Source: Paenibacillus sp. FSL H7-0737
GTDB lineage: Bacteria; Bacillota; Bacilli; Paenibacillales; Paenibacillaceae
DNA: 64,000 bases
Direction of reading: 5' to 3'
NCBI RefSeq assembly: GCF_000758545.1
Contig: NZ_CP009279.1
Coordinates: forward strand, 6,510,001 to 6,574,000
Shown: positions 26,674 to 34,622 of the stretch, piece after piece
Layout of the letters: every line of letters starts with the position of its first letter
How positions within the stretch are numbered: position 1 is the stretch's first letter
Position numbers and translations under genes: made by a program
The notes under the pieces: model-generated
The model's database searches: none
What the model saw: only the letters and a program-made list of their open reading frames with translations
Told to the model about the DNA's origin: nothing

Positions 26674-26700
26674 CGTAAGGTTCTCCTTCCCTTATCTCAA

Positions 26701-26916
26701 TCATTCGTTGTGCATTGGAACAAGTAAAAGCTCCAGCTTGCCTTCATCTACGTTCAGCCGTCCTTCAACCGTTTCATATTCAACACTGCCAACCACAATA
26801 TAATTGACATGCTCTAACGCTGCGATCATATTCATGCTCCACGTGCGTTCCTCAATGACTCGCAGCCCGCCTTCCGGCATTTTTTCAAATAAGATTACAT
26901 TCATCCCATTGTCCAT
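26701..26916 (-). CDS. Small conserved-looking protein of the ATP-grasp cluster
   Basis: A 71-residue soluble protein (MDNGMNVILFEKMPEGG at the start, VEYETVEGRLNVDEGKLELL later), with alternating beta-strand hydrophobicity and no membrane segment. The start at 26916 gives a 9-base gap from AAGGAAGG, whereas the outer ATG 26925 would be too close. It is the first gene before the Ser/Gly-rich protein, 27 bases upstream of it. I do not recognise its family. Confidence 0.65.
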   Translation of the reverse strand: MDNGMNVILFEKMPEGGLRVIEERTWSMNMIAALEHVNYIVVGSVEYETVEGRLNVDEGKLELLLVPMHNE

Positions 26917-26983
26917 TATTACCATTCCTTCCTTAGTTCTGCTATAGCATCTGATACGTCTTTATTACCTTTTCGTTTCAGTT

Positions 26984-28339
26984 CTAGGCGTGCATAGACT
27001 GCCCAACCTTTCTCTTGGCGTTAGAACGTCTATATAAAAGAAGAATTCCTAACGAACACAAGCAAACGAGGAGCAACACGCCGTATACATGCTGATATGC
27101 TTTTGCAGGGGAGATATCACGCTGCGCATGCAGCAAAAGCCCGCAGACTGCAACAGATACAGAGCCTCCGAAGAATTGAACCAGTTGTAAAAGTCCCATA
27201 CCAGAACCAATCCAAGTCCTTGGAAGAACTATAGAAGTTTCATTGTTTAAGGATGCCATCGTAGCTGAGAAAGCGGGAGAGAAGCATAGATAACCTAGCA
27301 GCAGTACTACAGGTGATACAGAAAGATTCAGGGCAAACACAGCCATAACGGCTGCAAGTATACAATGTCCAATCACTAAGAAGCGTATATTACCGTACCG
27401 ATCAATAAAACGTCCCACATAACGGGTCAGAAATGCAGATAATAGCGCTCCCGGTGCGATATACAAACCAATCATCAGCGCTGATTTATCGAACAGATTA
27501 GCGAGCGCAAGCGGCATCAGGAACAAGTTCCCTAGGTTCAGCACCAGAATACAAAAGCCTACGGCAACCAGTTTCAAGTAACCCGGCATGGTAAGCAGCT
27601 GCGGATTAATGAATGATTCCTTGGCCTTCTTCAGATGTACGGCATGCACGATAATAGACACTACACCCACCGCAAGCCATACAAGCGACTGGGTAGTTAC
27701 AGCTACCAGTAAACTTGCAGCATTTACAACGGTCAGCGCCGCCCCCAGGATGTCAAAGCTTGCAGGCTGTGGCTGTTCCTTAGGCAATAACCGCAGCAAT
27801 ACCGGCAGCACGATAAGCACAAGGCAAGTTATGCCGAACAATCCGTTCCAGCCAAAGTACTGGCTGATGACACCTCCCACAATAGGACCCAAACCAAAGG
27901 CCATTGCACTACCCGCCGAGATCATCGCAATAGCAGCACCGCGTCTTTCAATCGGAACATAGCGACTGGCGAGTACAAGCCCCAATCCAGCCATAGATCC
28001 GGCGCCCGCAGATTGTAGGATTCTTGTAATCAATAGCATATTAAAGTCATGTGCGAACAATCCAAACACTGATGCTGTCCCAAGCGTAATTAAGCCAATG
28101 GTCAAGAGCTTGCGAATCGGCACCAAGTCTGATAACCGGCTATAAATAACCGTCGACAACGCATATCCAATCGAATAGCTGGAAATGACCCATGAGCCTA
28201 GGTCAGCAGAAATTTGGAGATCCTGAATAATGGTTGGAAGCGATACATTAAACATCGTTGTGTTCATCACTACAATAAAGAGGCACATCGTCCATAATGG
28301 CATGACAATTTTATCATTCATTCCTACTTTCTCATTCAT
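26984..28339 (-). CDS. MFS drug/metabolite exporter, DHA2-like
   Basis: A 451-residue transporter with 12-14 predicted helices. The N-terminal half holds WVISSYSIGYALSTVIYSRL followed by SDL, then the motif A loop and a motif C-like stretch (SAMAFGLGPIVGGVISQYFG), which places it in the proton-driven efflux branch, DHA2/Tet(L)-like. Substrate unknown. The start is ATG 28339, with GGAG 5 bases upstream. An exact 18-base tandem repeat covers the start and the next codons, giving a second in-frame start ATG 18 bases later. It lies 58 bases downstream of the small protein gene but on the same strand and could be independent. Confidence 0.85.
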   Translation of the reverse strand: MNEKVGMNDKIVMPLWTMCLFIVVMNTTMFNVSLPTIIQDLQISADLGSWVISSYSIGYALSTVIYSRLSDLVPIRKLLTIGLITLGTASVFGLFAHDFNMLLITRILQSAGAGSMAGLGLVLASRYVPIERRGAAIAMISAGSAMAFGLGPIVGGVISQYFGWNGLFGITCLVLIVLPVLLRLLPKEQPQPASFDILGAALTVVNAASLLVAVTTQSLVWLAVGVVSIIVHAVHLKKAKESFINPQLLTMPGYLKLVAVGFCILVLNLGNLFLMPLALANLFDKSALMIGLYIAPGALLSAFLTRYVGRFIDRYGNIRFLVIGHCILAAVMAVFALNLSVSPVVLLLGYLCFSPAFSATMASLNNETSIVLPRTWIGSGMGLLQLVQFFGGSVSVAVCGLLLHAQRDISPAKAYQHVYGVLLLVCLCSLGILLLYRRSNAKRKVGQSMHA

Positions 28340-28425
28340 TCCTACTCCATCCCTGTCCTAATTTATCTATACATGCTCAACTAATTTTATGCCTATAAAA
28401 AGAGGTTGGCAATTAGAAGAGGAAA

Positions 28426-29460
28426 TTACTTGCGCCACATCAATCCACATACCAGTTCGAACAGCTCTATATAGTTGCGTGGATTTTTACCCGTCAATGT
28501 ATGAATGCGGTTAAGTCGGTAATTCAGTGTATTTCGGTGAATATTCAACTTCTGTACCGTTCGATTATGATCTCCATTCTCCGCAATAAATACTTGCAGT
28601 GTTTCAATCAGACCCGTCTTGTCTCCCGACTGATCCAGAAGAGCATAAATCGTCCCTGGCCGCTCATCCCCTTCATAGGATAAGTGTATTAGAAACCTCA
28701 ATTCTGCATAGGTATATAGTTTTTTGAGTGGATCGACTCTACTGCCAATATGAATGGCCGCCTGTGCCTGTTCCAACGAATAAGCGGCTAACTCCTCTGC
28801 CTCGCCAGAGCCGATCCGTCTCACATCACCGCAAGCACTAAGCTTTCCTATCAGCTCTTTATAGAGAAATCCATCTGTGATGAAAAAAACAGCCTTGTCG
28901 TTCTCCAAATTCCAGTAATGCGGATAGGATCTAAAAACGCTTCTGAACTCCTTCCCATTCACGTCTCCATCTACCAGGATGGCCCAGCATTTCTTCTTCA
29001 GATCAAGCCCATAGCTACTCGCCCGTTCTAGAAATTCAAGATCATACGCCTCTTTACGATAAGACAATTCATGATAAAATTTCACACGCTTTACTCTGTC
29101 ATCCTGTTCCTGCTTATTCCTTGCTTCCTGCTCTATAAGTAATATGGTAGTAACTCTGACCAGCTTGCTAAACGGTCTAACCTCATCCGGATGTCCCGTA
29201 ATGCCTACCACACCCAAAACTTTACGGTCTATAATAATGGGTTCATTCACCCCTGGCTTCATTCCAATGCCGTCCTCGTATACCTCAAAGACATGCCCAC
29301 TTTGAATGGCTATTCTCGCTCCCTCATGTAAGGTCCCAACCCGTTTTAGATCTCCACTCCCTACAATAAAGCCGTTCTCATCCATAACATTAATGTTATA
29401 AGGAACTACACTCATCATTTCCTGTGCGATTTGTCCTGCGAGTGATTTGGATATCTTCAT
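28426..29460 (-). CDS. cdaR: CdaR-type transcriptional regulator
   Basis: A 344-residue regulator. The N-terminal diacid-recognition domain (LAGQIAQEMMSVVPYNINVM; MKPGVNEPIIIDRKVLGVVG) is followed by a long linker and a C-terminal PucR-type helix-turn-helix (NRTVQKLNIHRNTLNYRLNR). CdaR proteins respond to sugar diacids or related hydroxy acids and activate glycerate/glucarate genes. Genes for a glycerate kinase and a GntP permease lie directly upstream, consistent with that role. GGAGGGG precedes the ATG by 6-8 bases. A terminator at 29527-29561 separates it from the kinase, so it may have its own promoter. Confidence 0.88.
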   Translation of the reverse strand: MKISKSLAGQIAQEMMSVVPYNINVMDENGFIVGSGDLKRVGTLHEGARIAIQSGHVFEVYEDGIGMKPGVNEPIIIDRKVLGVVGITGHPDEVRPFSKLVRVTTILLIEQEARNKQEQDDRVKRVKFYHELSYRKEAYDLEFLERASSYGLDLKKKCWAILVDGDVNGKEFRSVFRSYPHYWNLENDKAVFFITDGFLYKELIGKLSACGDVRRIGSGEAEELAAYSLEQAQAAIHIGSRVDPLKKLYTYAELRFLIHLSYEGDERPGTIYALLDQSGDKTGLIETLQVFIAENGDHNRTVQKLNIHRNTLNYRLNRIHTLTGKNPRNYIELFELVCGLMWRK

Positions 29461-29526
29461 GTCTGCCCCTCCTGTTCCTGTATATTCTACTCAGAAAGCT
29501 TCTACCTTAAAAATAAACAAGAAGAA

Positions 29527-29561
29527 ACGGTTGTCGTCCTTAAAAGACGATAACCGTTTCT
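29527..29561 (-). terminator. Terminator of the gntP-glycerate kinase operon
   Basis: GAAACGGTT-TCGTC arm pairs with GACGA-AACCGTTTC around a CTTAAAA loop, then a T-rich tail on the minus strand. It lies between the kinase and cdaR genes. Confidence 0.75.
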
Positions 29562-29610
29562 CGTAGGAATAATAAGGATGATGTAATATCTCCGTCGCTT
29601 TTTATAATGA

Positions 29611-30759
29611 TCAACCTTGGTTCAGTGCGACTAGCCGGGCCACGTTCTCAGCGGATCTTTCCAGATTCTCCTGCCCTTTCTTCAGGGCATCCTCCAATGA
29701 AGCCGCACCTGGCATAATGCCAAAAATAGCATCGATTCCTTTATCATACAGCACTTCTGTCTGATCGCCGATCCGTCCCGCGAAGGCTAGCACGGGTTTA
29801 TTATATTTCTTAGCGACCTGGGCAACGCCTAACGGTGTCTTGCCATATTGAGTCTGGAAGTCGATGCTTCCTTCCCCGGTCCACACCATATCAGCCTGTT
29901 GCACCTTTTCTTCAAGTCCGGTGTAGTCAATGACAAGCTCAATGCCCTTTTTTAACACTCCGTTTAAAAACACTACCAGCCCTCCACCAAGTCCACCGGC
30001 TGCACCAGCTCCAGGCATATCCATAATATCGTTTCCAAGCTGTTCCTTGATGACACTCGCATAATGCTGAAGATTACTGTCGAGCTGTTTGATCATCTCT
30101 GAAGTAGCACCCTTTTGCGGACCAAATACATTAGAAGCTCCGGTCGGACCACATAATGGATTCGTAACATCACAGGCCACTTCAACCTGCACATCCTTCA
30201 GGCGAGGGTCAAATTCACTCAAATCGATCCTTGCTAATCTGCCAAGCTCACCGCCGCCAAATATCAGTTCATCCCCTTCTTCGTCCAGAAGTCTGCCGCC
30301 TAGCGCTTGAACCAACCCGGCACCTCCATCATTGGTGGCACTACCTCCGATACCTATTAGCAGTTTGCTGACACCACGGTCCAGACAGGCTTTGATTAAT
30401 TGTCCTGTTCCGTAAGTTGTTGTAATCAAAGGGTTACGTTCCTCAGGGGATACCAGCTGAATGCCGCTCGCGCTGGCCATTTCCAGTACGCCTGTCAATC
30501 CATCACCTGTAATTCCGTAGGATGCGCTAACTTCATTGCCAAGAGGGCCTTTAACTTTAGTAGTATATACGGTGCCCTCGGTTGCATCGACTAAGGACTG
30601 CATCGTTCCTTCGCCGCCATCCGCCATAGGTACATGAATACAATTTATATTAGAATTCACTTTATGAATGCCTCTTTCCATGGCTTCACAAGCTTCTTTA
30701 GCTGTCATACTTTCTTTGAAAGAATCCGGTGCCAGAACGATAACCAGGTCTTTTTTCAT
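29611..30759 (-). CDS. glxK: Glycerate kinase, GlxK/GarK family
   Basis: A 382-residue cytoplasmic enzyme phosphorylating glycerate with ATP. It starts with VLAPDSFKESMTAKEACEAM, followed by PMADGGEGTM, LLIGIGGSATNDGGAGLVQA (the glycine-rich core) and VWTGEGSIDFQTQYGKTP, all signatures of the GlxK/GarK family. Length fits the family (about 380). AAGGGA lies 10 bases before the ATG. It is directly downstream of the GntP permease (33 bases), supporting uptake and phosphorylation of glycerate. Confidence 0.95.
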   Translation of the reverse strand: MKKDLVIVLAPDSFKESMTAKEACEAMERGIHKVNSNINCIHVPMADGGEGTMQSLVDATEGTVYTTKVKGPLGNEVSASYGITGDGLTGVLEMASASGIQLVSPEERNPLITTTYGTGQLIKACLDRGVSKLLIGIGGSATNDGGAGLVQALGGRLLDEEGDELIFGGGELGRLARIDLSEFDPRLKDVQVEVACDVTNPLCGPTGASNVFGPQKGATSEMIKQLDSNLQHYASVIKEQLGNDIMDMPGAGAAGGLGGGLVVFLNGVLKKGIELVIDYTGLEEKVQQADMVWTGEGSIDFQTQYGKTPLGVAQVAKKYNKPVLAFAGRIGDQTEVLYDKGIDAIFGIMPGAASLEDALKKGQENLERSAENVARLVALNQG

Positions 30760-30791
30760 AGAATATCTGTCCCTTCTAGTTAGAGATATTA

Positions 30792-32090
30792 TTATAGGAT
30801 GAAGCCGTAAAGTATAGTAGCAACGATAGCCATTGTCAGACCCACGAGACTTTCGTAAGGAATCAGTGACATCCGGTCCTTGATGTTCATCTTAACGGAA
30901 TCCGCAGTGACGTGGAAGAAGTTACCATGTGGCAGATGATCAATCACTGTAGCCCCGGTATGCACCATAATCGCCGCATTAAGTGGCGCTGTCCCCATAG
31001 ATAGAATAGCGGGCCCGAACGATCCGGCTGCCACAATGGAAGCCGTAGATGTGGACGCTGTAGCGGCCGCCATCAAGATACCTGCAATCGGAGCAAGGAA
31101 GGTTCCTGAGATCCCCATAGCTGTAATTGCATCAACAACCGTAGCACTTAAGTCAGACTTTGAGATAATGCCAGCGATAGCACCAGCACCAATCAGGATA
31201 ATGGCTGTACCTGTCATTTTATTTAACCCTGAGGTTGTAAAAGAAATGATGTTCTTCGTCTGTTTCATAGCAATCAGTCCAATAATACCGGCAAGAGGCA
31301 AGATGATCATAGAGTCAACTTTAAAGGATTTCAGCAATTCGATATTCAGAATATTTCCGACCGGATTAATGGCCAGAAGCAGAATAGCGACAACTGGAGC
31401 GACGATAGCACGGCCGAAGCTTGGTTTAACCTTAGAGGTATCTTCCTCTTTCGTTACAACATCGCCGTCTGCGATTTTCACACCTTTGTTGACTAAGAGA
31501 TTAGCAATAATAACAGTGACAATCAGACCCGCAACAGCTGGGATGAACCCATGGATCATCACCTGAGCCAAATCTACATCAAAGCCCTTCGCTACGGCAA
31601 TGGTATTTGGGTTTGGAGAAATAATATTACCTGCTTTACCGCCACCAACCAGAGCGAGTAGTAAGGCTGTTTTGGAAATGCCGATTTTTTTACCCACAGA
31701 CAAAGCAATCGGAGCGACGATAATGATGGCTACCGTGATGAATACACCAACTGCTGTAATAATCATAGTAGCTAGTGCTATAGACAATAAGGCTTTCTTT
31801 TCACCAAGCTTGTCTACGATGGTCTCAGCCATTCGTTCGGCTGCACCTGATTCAATCAGTACCCCCGCCAGCACACCTGCCGCGAGTACACGTACAACTG
31901 CCCCCATTACACTATTCGTTCCATCGATAATATACTGTACCGTTTCCGCAATAGAAGCGCCGCCCAATATCCCTCCGGCAATTGCGCCTAAAAAGAGTGC
32001 GTAGACCGGATTAACCTTTTTAAAAATCAATACGACGGCTAATATCAATCCTGCAACAGCGCCCATCCAGTTAATTACTGTGCCTTCCAT
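30792..32090 (-). CDS. GntP-family gluconate/glycerate permease
   Basis: A 432-residue, 12-14 helix transporter with GntP-family motifs: GAIAGGILGG, VLAAGVLAGVLIESGAAERM, LLALVGGGKAGNIISPNPNT and MVHTGATVIDHLPHG. Relatives take up gluconate or glycerate by proton symport. The glycerate kinase and CdaR neighbours favour glycerate or a related hydroxy acid. The open frame runs to 32237, but the real start is ATG 32090: AAGGGGG precedes it and the extra N-terminus contains no membrane signal. A cre-like site lies 50 bases upstream. Confidence 0.9.
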   Translation of the reverse strand: MEGTVINWMGAVAGLILAVVLIFKKVNPVYALFLGAIAGGILGGASIAETVQYIIDGTNSVMGAVVRVLAAGVLAGVLIESGAAERMAETIVDKLGEKKALLSIALATMIITAVGVFITVAIIIVAPIALSVGKKIGISKTALLLALVGGGKAGNIISPNPNTIAVAKGFDVDLAQVMIHGFIPAVAGLIVTVIIANLLVNKGVKIADGDVVTKEEDTSKVKPSFGRAIVAPVVAILLLAINPVGNILNIELLKSFKVDSMIILPLAGIIGLIAMKQTKNIISFTTSGLNKMTGTAIILIGAGAIAGIISKSDLSATVVDAITAMGISGTFLAPIAGILMAAATASTSTASIVAAGSFGPAILSMGTAPLNAAIMVHTGATVIDHLPHGNFFHVTADSVKMNIKDRMSLIPYESLVGLTMAIVATILYGFIL

Positions 32091-32140
32091 CTCTAGTTGC
32101 CCCCTTAATATAAAAGTATGACACTTTAAAGTGTGTGTTT

Positions 32141-32154
32141 TGATAACGCTTTCT
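32141..32154 (-). promoter_or_regulatory. cre-like (CcpA) operator before the gntP operon
   Basis: Minus strand AGAAAGCGTTATCA matches the cre consensus TGWAANCGNTNWCA at 13 of 14 positions (only the first base differs). It lies about 50 bases before the gntP start, suited for catabolite repression. A separate 14-base palindrome ACACTTTAAAGTGT at 32121-32134 may be the CdaR or another operator. Confidence 0.65.
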
Positions 32155-32242
32155 AAACTGAGTATACTGCGCTTACAAACCCAATTATATTGACGGGACA
32201 ACCTATTTTTTTGTGCAAATGCACAAGCACCGAACACAAAAG

Positions 32243-32283
32243 AAGACCAAGCTTAGGTTTATACTTCACCCAGGCTTGGTCTT
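32243..32283 (-). terminator. Terminator of pbuX
   Basis: AAGACCAAGC (32243-32252) pairs with GCTTGGTCTT (32274-32283); on the minus strand the tail is T-rich. It closes the xpt-pbuX operon. Confidence 0.8.
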
Positions 32284-32303
32284 TTATTATGAATCAAATT
32301 AGT

Positions 32304-33623
32304 TTAGGAGACTTGAGATTCCTTAGCAAGAACAGGTACAGTGTTATCCTCTACCTGCACATCATCCTTTGTCTTGGAGAGGACAATGTTCAGCACAATC
32401 GCTGTAAGCGAACCGGATACGATACCGTTCTGTAGCAGCATTCGGGCAAATTCAGGCAGCTCTGCGAACATTGCAGGAAGTGTCGCTGAACCTAAGCCAA
32501 CAGCAATACTACAAGCAGCAATCAGTAGATTACCATCCTTACGGAGATCCACATCGGATAGAATGGATATCCCGGAAACGGCAACCGATCCGAACATGAC
32601 AATCATGGCTCCACCAAGTACGGCATTCGGTACAATCGTCGTCAAGGCAGCCAGCTTAGGTAGGAGTCCTAGTACAATCATGATCCCGCCAGCGGCAAAA
32701 ATAACATTACGGGTCTTAATGCGAGACAGCGAAATCAAACCCACATTTTGAGAAAAAGCAGTGTATGGGAAAGCATTAAAGATTCCGCCCAGCATAATTG
32801 CTACTCCCTCGGAACGCAGTCCGTTTACGATCTGCTTCTGTTCAACTTTCTGATCAATTACTTTACCAACTGCAAAATAAACCCCAGTAGACTCCACCAT
32901 ACTAACAATATTAACGATGATCATAGTGAAGATTGCAGTAAGACTGAACTCAGGCCATCCGAAGTAGAACGGTTGTGCGATGCTTACCCAAGAAGCGTCA
33001 CCTACCGTAGAAAAGTTAACGATACCCATTCCATAAGCAATCGCTGTACCCACCACAAGACCTACCAGAACTGAGATCGAGCGCAGGAATCCAGTGGCGA
33101 AACGATTAACTGCTAAAATGACAAGTAGTGTAATTAGTGCAAGCAGCAAATTGCGGGGTTGTCCAAAATCAGCGCTGCCTTCTCCGCCAGCAACGTTATT
33201 CATGGCTACTGGAATAAGAGATAACCCGATAATGGTCACGACAGAACCCGTTACAATGGTCGGGAAGAACTTCAGCAGCTTCCCATAAAGCGGGGCCGCA
33301 AGAACAACGAACAAACCGGAAATAATGATCGCACCGTACGCAGTCGCCAGATTATGTGTCGAGGCAATCGCAATAATCGGGCCAACAGCTGTAAAGGTAC
33401 ATCCAAGAATAACTGGGAGCCTGCTACCAAAATACTTGGTGCCCATTATTTGCAGCAGTGTAGCCAATCCGCAAGTGAACAAATCGGCTGCGATGAGGTA
33501 AGCCATTTGAGTCCCATTTAGCTTCAAGGCACCCCCAACAATCAGCGGTACAATTACTGCTCCTGCATACATGGCTAGGACATGCTGAAGACCTAACGTA
33601 AATACCTTTTGCTTGCTTAACAT
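32304..33623 (-). CDS. pbuX: Xanthine permease (NCS2 family)
   Basis: A 439-residue, 12-14 helix nucleobase transporter of the NCS2 (UraA/UacT/XanQ) family. LGLQHVLAMYAGAVIVPLIV at the start and the ESTGVYFAVGKVI, LRSEGVAIMLGGIFNAFPYTA and SQNVGLISL stretch are the typical NCS2 signatures. It follows xpt, overlapping its stop by 7 bases, and shares its guanine riboswitch, as in Bacillus subtilis xpt-pbuX. Xanthine is therefore the likely substrate. Confidence 0.93.
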   Translation of the reverse strand: MLSKQKVFTLGLQHVLAMYAGAVIVPLIVGGALKLNGTQMAYLIAADLFTCGLATLLQIMGTKYFGSRLPVILGCTFTAVGPIIAIASTHNLATAYGAIIISGLFVVLAAPLYGKLLKFFPTIVTGSVVTIIGLSLIPVAMNNVAGGEGSADFGQPRNLLLALITLLVILAVNRFATGFLRSISVLVGLVVGTAIAYGMGIVNFSTVGDASWVSIAQPFYFGWPEFSLTAIFTMIIVNIVSMVESTGVYFAVGKVIDQKVEQKQIVNGLRSEGVAIMLGGIFNAFPYTAFSQNVGLISLSRIKTRNVIFAAGGIMIVLGLLPKLAALTTIVPNAVLGGAMIVMFGSVAVSGISILSDVDLRKDGNLLIAACSIAVGLGSATLPAMFAELPEFARMLLQNGIVSGSLTAIVLNIVLSKTKDDVQVEDNTVPVLAKESQVS

Positions 33624-34231
33624 CCCGCACTCTCCTTGATTTTCTCTAATGAGCTTTCATTATCAATGAAGTGAATTTCACCTGGTGACATAGATGCAAT
33701 ACGGGCCAAGGCATGGACTTCTATGCCTCTGTTCTCCAGAAGGCTCCGGCCTTCCTGGAAGCTCTTTTCAATGACACAACCGACGCCAAGGAGCTTTGCT
33801 CCCGCCTCTTTTACGATATCAACCAGTCCTACAAGAGCAGCACCAGTAGCGAGGAAATCATCCACAATAAGCACCTTGTCATCCGGCCCAAGATATTTCT
33901 GAGAGACACTGACCAGATAATCCTCTTGGCGAGTAAAGGAATGTACAGGCGCTGAGTAGACAGCCTCTGAGAGCGTTACTGCTTTCTTTTTCTTCGCATA
34001 AACAAACGGTACACCTAATGCAATCGCAGTAGCCATGGCAAACTGAATCCCACTAGCTTCAATAGTAATTACTTTCGTGATCGGTTGATGACCGAACAAC
34101 TTTTTGAACTCTTGACCGATTTGCAGCGCTAGCTCCGTATCGACCTGATGATTCAGAAATGAATCTACCTTCAGTACCGTATCTGATAAAATAAGACCCT
34201 CTTGTCTAATGCGCTCTTGAAGTACTTTCAT
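33617..34231 (-). CDS. xpt: Xanthine phosphoribosyltransferase
   Basis: A 204-residue cytoplasmic PRTase that makes XMP from xanthine and PRPP. LLVD-type PRPP-binding loop is KVLIVDDFLATGAALVGLVD, with FVYAKKKKAVTLSEAVYSAPVHSFT preceding; MKVLQERIRQEGLILSD at the start matches Bacillus Xpt. Length equals the family's usual ~194-200. It is the first gene of the operon, about 190 bases downstream of a guanine-class riboswitch and its terminator. Confidence 0.95.
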   Translation of the reverse strand: MKVLQERIRQEGLILSDTVLKVDSFLNHQVDTELALQIGQEFKKLFGHQPITKVITIEASGIQFAMATAIALGVPFVYAKKKKAVTLSEAVYSAPVHSFTRQEDYLVSVSQKYLGPDDKVLIVDDFLATGAALVGLVDIVKEAGAKLLGVGCVIEKSFQEGRSLLENRGIEVHALARIASMSPGEIHFIDNESSLEKIKESAGC

Positions 34232-34263
34232 CGTGAACTAATCTCTCCTCTTCATTAAAAAAA

Positions 34264-34314
34264 CAAAAAAAGGACAAATCCCTTGAGTCGTTTCTCTCAA
34301 GTGAATCTGTCCTT
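34264..34314 (-). terminator. Riboswitch-controlled attenuator before xpt
   Basis: On the minus strand AAGGACAGATTCACTTGAG pairs with CTCAAGGGATTTGTCCTT, followed by a run of seven T. It lies between the guanine riboswitch and xpt and should stop transcription when ligand is bound. Confidence 0.85.
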
Positions 34315-34417
34315 CTGGGCTTTTGTCCCTTAGTGGTGTAACACTACATAGTGTCCGCATCGCTCGGTCCAGACCTTTCCTCCAAAGAAGAAAGCGGAAC
34401 CCTAGATGCGCTATTTC

Positions 34418-34490
34418 ACTCATAGTCGGATAATTACGATGGTTATCCGGTAGAAACTTATGGGCCATATCCCCAAGATTATATGAGTTT
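34418..34490 (-). ncRNA. Guanine-class purine riboswitch
   Basis: On the minus strand the aptamer begins AAACTCATATAATCTTGGGG, then GATATGGCCC, GTTTCTACCGG and ends GACTATGAGTG, matching the purine-riboswitch consensus in all conserved parts: P1 arms (34481-34490 with 34418-34428), the TATAAT-like J1/2, loop L2 and L3. The base at position 74 is C (GACTATG), the guanine/hypoxanthine class, not U as in the adenine class. It controls xpt-pbuX. Confidence 0.95.
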
Positions 34491-34519
34491 TATTAATGTT
34501 CGATATGAATACCTTGTAT

Positions 34520-34548
34520 ATCTTACACGCTCTGTCTGGTGCTTACAA
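34520..34548 (-). promoter_or_regulatory. Promoter of xpt-pbuX
   Basis: Minus strand TTGTAA (34548-34543), 17 bases, TAAGAT (34525-34520). It places the start of transcription just before the riboswitch. A PurBox-like ATATCGAACATT (34495-34507, 11 of 13 to AWWWCCGAACWWT) lies between promoter and aptamer; a partner box is not clear. The rest of 34231-34623 holds no gene. Confidence 0.6.
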
Positions 34549-34622
34549 GCAAAATTTTTAGTGTTTTGCATACCATTTTCAGGTTATTTTCACGAAATTC
34601 AATTGTTTACATTTAGTAGGGG

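Noticed and set aside
29527..29561. Further copy of the dispersed hairpin repeat
   Set aside because: The sequence GTCGTCCTTAAAAGACG looks similar, but it lacks the conserved GCGAGAAATAT part and is simply a terminator.
34238..34468. Minus-strand 76-codon frame over the xpt leader
   Set aside because: It covers the guanine riboswitch and its terminator; it has no ribosome site of use and no protein-like composition.
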